Shown: positions 1 to 5,817 of the stretch, one piece after another
Layout of the letters: every line of letters begins with the position of its first letter
Numbering within the stretch: the first letter of the stretch is position 1
Assembly (NCBI GenBank): GCA_016296195.1
Contig: JAEDJU010000085.1
Location: 1-5,817, forward strand
DNA length: 5,817 bases
Reading direction: 5' to 3'
Source: Candidatus Methanomethylophilaceae archaeon
GTDB taxonomy: Archaea > Thermoplasmatota > Thermoplasmata > Methanomassiliicoccales > Methanomethylophilaceae
Translations under genes and position numbers: made by a program
The notes under the pieces: model-generated
Databases searched by the model: none
What the model saw: the letters and a program-made list of their open reading frames with translations, nothing else
Told to the model about the DNA's origin: nothing

Positions 1-1
1 C

Positions 2-580
2 GAGGACAACATCGAACTCCTGAGGAGATGCGGTGCGGAGATCGTCGAGTTCTCGCCGATGTCCGATGAGAGGCTTCCCGATGTGGACGGTATCGTCCTG
101 TCCGGAGGATACCCCGAACTCCATGCCGATGCATTGGAATCGAACACATCCATGCTCGAGGACATCAGGACAAAGGTCAAGGCGGGACTCCCGTGCATCG
201 CCGAATGCGGCGGATTCATGTACCTCCACGAGAGGATGGAGGATTCCGAGGGGAAGATGAGGAACATGTGCGGTGTGATCCCGGGAGAGGTGAGGAACAC
301 CGGAAAGCTCTCCAGGTTCGGATACATCACATTGAACCCCACCAAGGATGGAATGATGCCGTCTGACCTCACCGTGAAAGGACACGAGTTCCATTATTGG
401 GACAGCGACAACTGCGGGGAGGACTGGAACGCCAGGAAGACCAACGGCAGGGAGTACAGGTGCATACATGACACCGGGACGATGCTCGCCGGTTACCCCC
501 ATCTCTACTACTACTCTAACCCCGATGCGGCATACTGGTTCCTTGAAAGATGCAGGGATCACCGTCTCAGGGAAGAGTGA
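2..580 (+). CDS. cbiA: Cobyrinate / Ni-sirohydrochlorin a,c-diamide synthase, C-terminal part (5' end outside window)
   Basis: The reading frame is open from the window edge and ends at TGA 578-580, leaving 192 residues. The family is usually about 450 residues, so roughly the last 40% is present. The enzyme uses ATP and glutamine to amidate the a and c side chains of cobyrinate, or of Ni-sirohydrochlorin on the way to coenzyme F430; in methanogens one protein may do both. The fragment is the class I glutamine amidotransferase domain (GATase_3 type). It shows the family motif LSGGYPEL, the nucleophile Cys in AECGGFMYL (codon 206-208), a GHEFHYW motif, and the likely catalytic His in AGYPHLYYY (codon 500-502). 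The missing N-terminal part would hold the ATP-binding CobQ/DTB-synthase domain. Base composition is GC-rich (a sampled 60-base line, 181-240, is about 63% GC). The family is certain; the choice between the corrinoid and F430 roles is open (cfbB would be the F430 name). Confidence 0.93.
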   Translation, partial: EDNIELLRRCGAEIVEFSPMSDERLPDVDGIVLSGGYPELHADALESNTSMLEDIRTKVKAGLPCIAECGGFMYLHERMEDSEGKMRNMCGVIPGEVRNTGKLSRFGYITLNPTKDGMMPSDLTVKGHEFHYWDSDNCGEDWNARKTNGREYRCIHDTGTMLAGYPHLYYYSNPDAAYWFLERCRDHRLREE

Positions 581-589
581 GAAACCATT

Positions 590-618
590 GCCGGGATCAC
601 CGGCTTCACCCCTTTTCC
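590..618 (+). terminator. Possible terminator after the a,c-diamide synthase gene
   Basis: Ten bases after the TGA there is a perfect 5-bp hairpin: GCCGG 590-594, loop GATCA 595-599, CCGGC 600-604. A pyrimidine-rich tract with four T residues (605-618) follows. Archaeal termination depends mainly on T-rich stretches, and this one is short, so the call is weak. Confidence 0.35.
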
Positions 619-663
619 ATCTCGACTGCGAACGGACATCCATAAGCAATACAGAAACACATT

Positions 664-678
664 CGAAAAGCTATATCA
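664..678 (+). promoter_or_regulatory. Archaeal BRE-TATA promoter for the AAA/PD-(D/E)XK gene
   Basis: CGAAAA (664-669) matches a purine-rich TFB recognition element. It is followed directly by the TATA-like box CTATATCA (671-678). The box centre is about 27 bases before the ATG at 702, the usual distance from TATA box to transcription start. The transcript would therefore begin at or within a few bases of the start codon, that is, be leaderless. This agrees with the lack of a Shine-Dalgarno sequence before 702. It also means the gene has its own promoter and is not just read through from the upstream gene. Confidence 0.6.
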
Positions 679-701
679 ATGGAAATGGCGGTCATACAAC
701 C

Positions 702-2414
702 ATGGAATCCGTCAAGATACCCACTGAGATTCAGACTTTCAGACAGTTGGTAACTGAAGGTTTCCTATTCGTAGATAAGAGTCTTCTGATAAGAGACATC
801 CTGAACAACGGGATGAAGAAGATCCTGATCACACGTCCGAGACGTTTCGGAAAAACACTTGCCCTATCAATGATCGACAGATTCTTCAACATCAAATATT
901 CGGACGAGGAATCTACAGAGGATTCATTCAACGGGCTCAAGATAGAATCCTGTTCGGAATACGATACATGGGTGAAAAAAGGCTACAGAAACGGATTCCC
1001 TGTTATAAGGTTGGACATGTCCACTTTGGAATTCAACAGTTTGGAATCATTTAAATCCGCTTTAACCAACAAAATACGCTATTTGTTAAACGTAGAATTC
1101 GGACACATACTGGAATCCGAGAAAGTACCTGACTATCTCAAAAGATACATCATGTCGGATGAGTCCGGAAAAAGTCTCGGTCTCGGCGAATCAATGAGCA
1201 GATTGTGCACTGCAATTTCCATACATCATGGTGTCAAGCCCATAGTCCTGATAGACGAATACGATTCCCCGATCAACTGTTCATTGAATGAGAACTGGTC
1301 CGACGAACTCACAACAATTTATGGTGATTTCCTGAAGATCACCACCAAGGCATGTGAAGATACATCGATGGTAATAATCACAGGTGTTCAGAAATTCATC
1401 ACAAGGGGATTGTACAGTTCGCTCAACAATATGAGACATATGAGCGTCATAAGTGGCTCATTTGGAGAATATTTTGGAATAACCCCTGATGAGATGATGG
1501 CACTGATATCATTCTGTGTCGAAAGAAGATATGGCCAATTGAGTCTCACTGAAAGAAAGGCCATATCTGATCAGAAATACAGGGATGCAGCACAATGGTA
1601 TGACGGATACAACATATGCGGATCGGATGTCTTCAATCCATGGAGTTCAATGAACTATCTCGCGTTGAATGTACTCAATGACGGACCTCTGATGATGTAT
1701 TGGAACGATACCGCTGAAAATGAAGCATTGGTGACACTGTTCTCCCATGCATCCGAAAGCATCCTTTCCACCATAAAGGAGGCTTACATCTCTGGAGAAA
1801 CCATCGCCATCAACAGACTGTCACAGAACTCCCCCATATTGAAAGACAAAAATGCAATAGATGGTGATGAACTCCTCAACACCCTCCTATCGACCGGCTA
1901 CTTGACGCTGGATAAAAATGATAGTTCTCTTGCAAAAATACCGAACAATGAAGTCAGAAACAGTTTCAACACACTAATGACAAGGGTATTCTGCCTGAAC
2001 CTCCCCGATATCATCGGTTTGCTCGATCATATACGTGACCAAGACCCAAAAGCGGTGAAAGAGGATCTGGAATCCCTGATGGAAGGAGGATCTTATCTCG
2101 ACGGATGGAGTGAAATGAGATACAAATCCTGGCTTCATGACCTATTTTCGATCTATGGATACAGATCCATCACGGAGAGGGAATCTGGAGAGGGAAGGAC
2201 CGACCTGTTCATTGAAAGGTATGGAAACAAACCACCTATCGTATTCGAACTGAAGGTCGTCGACCCGGACTCGCAGGAGGACCTGGAAAGGGTTGCTACC
2301 ATGGGCCTTCATCAGATCATGATGAAAAGGTATGTCAGCATGCCTTCGATGAGGGGATCCATTGCATTGTCCGTAGCGTTCAGGAAGAAAACCTGTGCCG
2401 TCAGATTCCTATGA
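702..2414 (+). CDS. AAA-ATPase-like protein with C-terminal PD-(D/E)XK nuclease domain
   Basis: This is a 570-residue protein of the family with an AAA-ATPase-like domain (PF09820 type) followed by a PDDEXK_9/DUF1703 nuclease-like domain. The N-terminus has the family opening (FVDKSLLIRDIL, residues 23-34), then the Walker A region RPRRFGKT (45-52) and Walker B VLIDEYD (182-188; D185, E186). The nuclease-like core shows GRTDLF with D501, then FELKV with E516 and K518, and the GLHQIMMKRY helix with Q538 and Y544. All expected catalytic positions are present, so it looks intact. Length is normal for the family. The start at 702 is chosen because homology begins there and a BRE-TATA element sits about 27 bases upstream; the frame stays open back to 468 only inside the upstream gene. 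The biological role of the family is not established; DNA cleavage, mobile-element or defence roles are guesses. Its AT-rich composition (about 35% GC in the line 1021-1080) suggests horizontal acquisition. Confidence 0.9.
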   Translation: MESVKIPTEIQTFRQLVTEGFLFVDKSLLIRDILNNGMKKILITRPRRFGKTLALSMIDRFFNIKYSDEESTEDSFNGLKIESCSEYDTWVKKGYRNGFPVIRLDMSTLEFNSLESFKSALTNKIRYLLNVEFGHILESEKVPDYLKRYIMSDESGKSLGLGESMSRLCTAISIHHGVKPIVLIDEYDSPINCSLNENWSDELTTIYGDFLKITTKACEDTSMVIITGVQKFITRGLYSSLNNMRHMSVISGSFGEYFGITPDEMMALISFCVERRYGQLSLTERKAISDQKYRDAAQWYDGYNICGSDVFNPWSSMNYLALNVLNDGPLMMYWNDTAENEALVTLFSHASESILSTIKEAYISGETIAINRLSQNSPILKDKNAIDGDELLNTLLSTGYLTLDKNDSSLAKIPNNEVRNSFNTLMTRVFCLNLPDIIGLLDHIRDQDPKAVKEDLESLMEGGSYLDGWSEMRYKSWLHDLFSIYGYRSITERESGEGRTDLFIERYGNKPPIVFELKVVDPDSQEDLERVATMGLHQIMMKRYVSMPSMRGSIALSVAFRKKTCAVRFL

Positions 2415-2448
2415 GGATAAAAACAGGTATATTCTTGAAATTTAGTGG

Positions 2449-2853
2449 ATGAAGGGTTTCCCAAAATCCACTGAATTTACAAGTGTGAAGAACGACATCA
2501 TGTTCATCGATGAGATGGATACGGATGTTCACGATCTCCTGATCACCGGCATGATGAATCAGATAAAACCTGTAATTACCGGCCAATTGATCGCTTCCAC
2601 TCACAATACCTGTCTGATGGCCTCTGTATCTCCGGAAAACGTTTTCATCATCAGTGTCGACCGTGATGGGTTCAAGAGAATCCAACCGGCATCCGCAATT
2701 AAACGTGTCAGACCGTAAAACAACATCCGCAATGTGTATCTAAACAGTGATTTCATGGGGATCCCTTACATCGCGGATCTCGGTCTGTCAGATATAGACG
2801 ATATCGGAACGGAGTCAATGAGTTCATCATCTGGAATTTCTAAAGAACGGTGA
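2449..2853 (+). pseudogene. Remnant of an AAA/ABC-type ATPase (AAA_15/AAA_21-like), C-terminal part with in-frame stop
   Basis: The translation from 2449 contains a Walker B motif, FIDEMD (2503-2520), followed by VHDLLI. After it come GQLIAS and the switch-histidine motif STHNT (2596-2610). This order is typical of the C-terminal end of SMC/ABC-like AAA_15/AAA_21 ATPases, some of which belong to abortive-infection or OLD-like systems. A TAA at 2716-2718 interrupts the frame. The same frame then continues with NNIRNVYL and GIPYIADLGLSDID, which reads as the normal tail of such proteins, up to TGA 2851-2853. A single substitution (for example AAA or CAA to TAA) would explain the break. Walker A, the signature motif and most of the protein are missing, and nothing before about 2490 resembles the family. 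I read it as a truncated and nonsense-mutated relic. A shortened 89-residue product (2449-2718) is possible but could not be an active ATPase. Confidence 0.72.
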
Positions 2854-2874
2854 ATAATCTGGGATGAAACAGAT

Positions 2875-2899
2875 GGGGCCTCCCCGAAAGAGAGACCCC
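2875..2899 (-). terminator. Hairpin just after the MATE-HATPase gene, likely 3' end of the minus-strand operon
   Basis: Ten bases beyond the minus-strand TGA, the minus strand reads GGGGTCTC (2899-2892), a 9-base loop, and GAGGCCCC (2882-2875). This makes an 8-bp stem with one G-U pair. On the plus strand the same position would be a C-A mismatch, so the structure favours minus-strand RNA. The following minus-strand sequence has only a weak T content, so it may act as a 3' stabilising structure rather than a true terminator. Confidence 0.5.
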
Positions 2900-2908
2900 G
2901 GTTTACAA

Positions 2909-4618
2909 TCACGATTTCGAGAACGTCAGGAACACCGTGTTCTGGTTCACGCTCCTCGCATAGTTGAAGGATGAGCACACATTGGTGACAATCTGTAGCC
3001 CTATTCCCTTGGACTCATGCTTTATCGGATCGAAGATCGGTCCATCGTCCCTTATGGTCACCAGGACCCCATCATCGGTCACCCTGGCGAACACGTCCAC
3101 GAACCTCTCGGGATCCATGTTCAGACTGTGTTCCGTCATGTTCAGGAGGATCTCCTCACAGCAGAGCCTTGCCTTGGACGAATCGTCATCCATGCCGTTG
3201 GAGCACATGAACCCCTCCATACCGTCCAGGACCTCCGTCATGGATGAACGGTCACCGGGGATGGATGCCTCGAACACCGCGCCAGTGGGTCTCCTGAGCA
3301 ATGCGAATCCCTCGTACTCCGGTCTGACCCTGCGGATGACCAGGGACATCGCCAGTATGACGACGGAGACGGTGGCCTCACCGAAGAAGAATGAGAGCCA
3401 CAGGAGGTCTATGTCCATCGGAGCCAGGACGATACCGTAGATCAGGACGAAGAAGCACTCCATGAACGAGATGGCGATGGATATCGGCCTGTGTCCGAAG
3501 ACCTGGAACATGATCATCACCATGTAGTTCACCGCCTGGAAGATCAGGAACGGTGCGAACAGGCGGATGCAGTGCTCCGCGGTCGGAACGATGGCGGGAT
3601 CGGTCACACCGTATACGGTGAGGAACAGGACAGGCACGAGCAAGGCAAGGACCATGATAGTCCCCGATGCTGCCACCTGATACCTGGCGGCGATCTTCGT
3701 GACCATCCTCATTCCGGACAGGTCCACGGAACCGTACAGTGTCCCTCCCACGGGCTGCAGGGTCTGGGAGATACCTGAGACGAAGATGGACGACAGCATC
3801 TGTATGTTGAGGCACACCGACCTGATGACCATACCATCGGAACCCATGTGGTTCATCACCAGCAGGTTCATTCCCAACATGTTCACCAGGATGAGCATCA
3901 TCGCCAATGCGGCGGGGGAACCCATGGTGAGGATCTCCCCGTTTCCGACGGTACCCTTTCCGATACCGATGGAGATGTTGTCCCTTCTGAAGTGGAACGC
4001 CAGGACGACCATCCCGACGATGTATCCCGTCATCGTGGACACAGCGAATCCGGCGAGTCCCATGTCAGTGTATGCCATCAGGACGTACGCGAGGACGATG
4101 TTGACCACGTTGGCGATGGCGAACGAGAATGTCGCCAGCCTGGTGTCGTTGTCGGTCCTGACGAAGGTCCCCAGACCGGGCATCAGGATGTAGAACGGAC
4201 TGGTGGCGAACACCAGGATACCGTACTCCCTTGCCAACGGACGCAACGATTCGGTGGAGCAGAGACCGTCTATGATCGGGTCTATGAACACCACTCCGAT
4301 GATGGCTATCGCCAGGGATGCGACCAGGGACATCATCATGCATCTGGTGAAGATTCCTTTGGCCTCGAACTCCCTTCCGCGACCCGTGTTCACGGCCATG
4401 ACGGTGGCACCGCCGATGTTGATCAGGGCGTTGGTGGCGGCCAGGAGCTGGATCACAGGCATCATGACGTTGACCGCACCGAGGCTCTCGGAACCCAGCA
4501 CATTCCCCACGACGATACTCCCCAGCATGGAGCCGAAGGACACCGCCATGGTGGACATGATGGTGGATATCAGGAACGACCTGAAGGCGCGATTGACCAG
4601 GTACGGGCGTCTCTCCAT
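2909..4618 (-). CDS. MATE-family transporter fused to a C-terminal RsbW-like HATPase domain
   Basis: This is a 569-residue membrane protein. Residues 1-430 give about twelve hydrophobic segments in the MATE (multidrug and toxic compound extrusion) pattern, roughly at 12-40, 47-75, 93-115, 132-152, 160-182, 186-208, 230-258, 267-290, 317-337, 351-372, 378-399 and 403-427. MATE proteins export cationic or amphipathic compounds using Na+ or H+ gradients; related MVF/Wzx members flip lipid-linked molecules. After a basic linker (about 428-445), residues 450-569 form a GHKL ATPase domain like the anti-sigma kinases RsbW/SpoIIAB. It has an N-box EEILLN (488-493, with H497), a G1 box RDDGPIFDP (523-531) and a G2 motif KGIGLQIV (537-544). 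The ATP-binding residues look intact. The ATG at 4618 overlaps the TGA of the upstream ligase by one base (TGATG) and follows GGGAG with 5-base spacing, so coupled translation is expected. The frame is open back to 5005, but that stretch lies inside the ligase gene and is not protein-like. Substrate unknown. Confidence 0.9.
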   Translation of the reverse strand: MERRPYLVNRAFRSFLISTIMSTMAVSFGSMLGSIVVGNVLGSESLGAVNVMMPVIQLLAATNALINIGGATVMAVNTGRGREFEAKGIFTRCMMMSLVASLAIAIIGVVFIDPIIDGLCSTESLRPLAREYGILVFATSPFYILMPGLGTFVRTDNDTRLATFSFAIANVVNIVLAYVLMAYTDMGLAGFAVSTMTGYIVGMVVLAFHFRRDNISIGIGKGTVGNGEILTMGSPAALAMMLILVNMLGMNLLVMNHMGSDGMVIRSVCLNIQMLSSIFVSGISQTLQPVGGTLYGSVDLSGMRMVTKIAARYQVAASGTIMVLALLVPVLFLTVYGVTDPAIVPTAEHCIRLFAPFLIFQAVNYMVMIMFQVFGHRPISIAISFMECFFVLIYGIVLAPMDIDLLWLSFFFGEATVSVVILAMSLVIRRVRPEYEGFALLRRPTGAVFEASIPGDRSSMTEVLDGMEGFMCSNGMDDDSSKARLCCEEILLNMTEHSLNMDPERFVDVFARVTDDGVLVTIRDDGPIFDPIKHESKGIGLQIVTNVCSSFNYARSVNQNTVFLTFSKS

Positions 4619-5817
4619 CACTTCTCCCTTCTGTCGACTATCGAACGCAGCTTGATGCTGACGTTGTTCATGATGAATCCGTCGTGACCGACCTCGCGGA
4701 CCTCCAGGTCCATTATCCTCTGGGGAACTGTCTTGGCGAAGGAGTCGTAGTCCCTGACGAGGGCCTCCGTCACCTGCTCCTGCGTGGCGTTCAGACCATC
4801 GACGCAGATGATCATGGCCTCTGTGAGTCCCCTGGTCTCCAGGATGATCTGCATCAATCCGCCGTAGGAGAACTCGTCGTTGAGGATGGCTGCCACCCTG
4901 TGGTAGTTGAAGAAGGTCCCTCCGATGCGTATGACGTCGCCGTGACGTCCCATCAGCTCGAACCTGGGCTCCTTCCTTCCGCAGGGACAAGGTCCCTCCA
5001 CCCATCTTCCGAGGTCCCCTATGTCGTACCTCTCGGTGTGACCGTCCTGTCTCCTGAATCCGGTGAACAGGAGCCTTCCGACCTCTCCGGGACCCACGGG
5101 TTCATCGGAATCGGTCTTGACTATCTCCAGTGATTGGATCTCCGTGGGGAGGTGGAACATGGTGGTTCCGCAGTACTTGCAGGGATATCCCATGAGTCCG
5201 GTCTCGTTGGCGGCGTAGAACAGGCTACAGATGTACTCCACACCCATGCTCTCCAGATACCTCCTATATCCCTCGGTCATGACCTCTCCGCCGTACAGGA
5301 CCTTCTTGATCCTTCCGTATCTGCGGAACTCCTCCTCGTTGTCCCTGATGAGACGGATGATGTAGCTGGGGGCTCCGAGCATGACCGTGGCCTTGCCGGT
5401 GAACATGTAGTGTGCGGCGAGCTTCGTGTCATCCAATCCGCTGATCCTCAGATGGGGTATGCCGAGACGGTCGAAGATGGAGATGCACATGTTGAGTCCG
5501 CCGTACAGGTTACCGCCCCTCAGGAAATCGGCCACGACATCTGTCCTGGCATCGATGCCCTGGGCGATGACCGCCCTCGCACCCGGACCGATGAGATACT
5601 CCTCGTAGTCGCGGCGGGTGTATGCACAGTACACGGGCTCCCCCGTGGTGCCTCCGCTCTTCAGAACGACCCCGGTTCCATTCTCCGGGATCGGTGGATA
5701 GTCCTTCTTGCCCTGTATCGGACCTGTGAACTCCCTCTTCTCGGGCTCCCTCAACTCCCTGAAGGAGCAGATCCCGTTCATCTCCATGTCCACGCGCATG
5801 CTGACCCTGCGGAGATA
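4618..5817 (-). CDS. AMP-forming acyl ligase, PaaK/LuxE-like (5' end outside window)
   Basis: This adenylate-forming enzyme resembles phenylacetate-CoA ligase and LuxE-type acyl-protein synthetases. It should activate a carboxylic acid with ATP to an acyl-AMP and pass it to CoA or a protein thiol. Numbering is from the internal ATG at 5799. The P-loop is KSGGTTGEP (47-55), close to the usual SSGTTGxP. Then come LYGGEV (168-173), YAANETG (195-201), RYDIGDLGRW (257-266) and MGRHGDVIRIGG (283-294). The C-terminal domain ends with IKLRSIVDRR, where K383 aligns with the catalytic lysine of PaaK (KxKRVIDxR). Cys pairs C207/C210 and C271/C273 could hold a metal. The frame stays open past 5799 to the window edge (Y-L-R-R-V-S precedes the Met), and the family normally has tens of residues before the P-loop region, so the true start is probably outside. 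It is the first visible gene of the minus-strand operon. Substrate not predictable. Confidence 0.87.
   Translation of the reverse strand, partial: YLRRVSMRVDMEMNGICSFRELREPEKREFTGPIQGKKDYPPIPENGTGVVLKSGGTTGEPVYCAYTRRDYEEYLIGPGARAVIAQGIDARTDVVADFLRGGNLYGGLNMCISIFDRLGIPHLRISGLDDTKLAAHYMFTGKATVMLGAPSYIIRLIRDNEEEFRRYGRIKKVLYGGEVMTEGYRRYLESMGVEYICSLFYAANETGLMGYPCKYCGTTMFHLPTEIQSLEIVKTDSDEPVGPGEVGRLLFTGFRRQDGHTERYDIGDLGRWVEGPCPCGRKEPRFELMGRHGDVIRIGGTFFNYHRVAAILNDEFSYGGLMQIILETRGLTEAMIICVDGLNATQEQVTEALVRDYDSFAKTVPQRIMDLEVREVGHDGFIMNNVSIKLRSIVDRREK
4624..4628 (-). promoter_or_regulatory. Ribosome binding site deciding the MATE-HATPase start
   Basis: The minus strand reads GGGAG at 4628-4624, then five bases, then the ATG at 4618. 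The site lies inside the last codons of the ligase gene and supports the ATG at 4618, although an adjacent in-frame GTG (4621-4619) cannot be excluded. Confidence 0.5.

Noticed and set aside
468..701. Upstream in-frame extension of the AAA/PD-(D/E)XK gene
   Set aside because: It overlaps the cbiA-type gene in another frame, its translation has no family resemblance, and both the conserved N-terminus and the promoter place the start at 702.
2421..2449. Possible TATA box (GTATATTC) ahead of ATG 2449
   Set aside because: The box is only about 19 bases before the ATG and lacks a good BRE. It cannot be separated from generally AT-rich sequence.
595..2550. Ten-base repeat GATCACCGGC at 595-604 and 2541-2550 as possible insertion-site duplication
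   Set aside because: Several 10-base matches are expected by chance in a window of this size, and the second copy lies inside the coding frame of the relic rather than at its edge.
2401..2685. Minus-strand 94-residue open frame
   Set aside because: It lies antisense to the ATPase relic, whose plus-strand translation has clear family motifs. The antisense translation has none.
3848..4687. Plus-strand 279-residue open frame rich in His, Asp and Gly
   Set aside because: It is the antisense shadow of the GC-rich MATE gene; the composition is an artefact of codon bias and no domain is recognisable.
4619..5005. 129-residue N-terminal extension of the MATE protein
   Set aside because: It is an alternative frame of the ligase gene, rich in Arg, Gly and His and low in hydrophobic residues. 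The MATE homology and the GGGAG site favour 4618.

Overview
The window looks like archaeal chromosome, most likely from a methanogen of the Methanomassiliicoccales type or a relative. This is inference, not proof. The supports are a cobyrinate / Ni-sirohydrochlorin a,c-diamide synthase, a strong BRE-TATA element placed for a leaderless transcript, an AAA ATPase-nuclease family that is common in gut methanogens, GC-rich conserved genes, and TGA as the stop of all four genes.

Layout. (1) Positions 2-580 (+) hold the C-terminal glutamine amidotransferase part of a corrinoid/F430-type a,c-diamide synthase, cut by the window edge. (2) Positions 581-701 are a spacer with a short hairpin and an archaeal promoter. 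(3) Positions 702-2414 (+) encode an intact 570-residue AAA-ATPase-like / PD-(D/E)XK protein that is much richer in AT than its neighbours. (4) Positions 2449-2853 (+) carry the decayed C-terminal part of a second, unrelated AAA/ABC-type ATPase, interrupted by an in-frame TAA. (5) Positions 2909-4618 (-) encode a 12-helix MATE-type transporter fused to an RsbW-like HATPase domain. (6) Positions 4618-5817 (-) encode an AMP-forming acyl ligase of the PaaK/LuxE kind, with its N-terminus outside the window.

The two minus-strand genes share one base (TGATG) and are almost certainly one translationally coupled operon: an enzyme that activates a carboxylic acid as its adenylate, plus a membrane exporter or flippase carrying a cytoplasmic ATP-binding domain. 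A substrate-activation and export pathway is a reasonable hypothesis, but the substrate cannot be read from the sequence. The AT-rich ATPase block (about 620-2860) lies where the two GC-rich flanks converge and looks like acquired accessory DNA, possibly defence-related or mobile, that is partly decaying.

The most unusual item is the MATE-HATPase fusion next to the ligase. RsbW-like kinases normally serve sigma-factor regulation, which archaea do not have.
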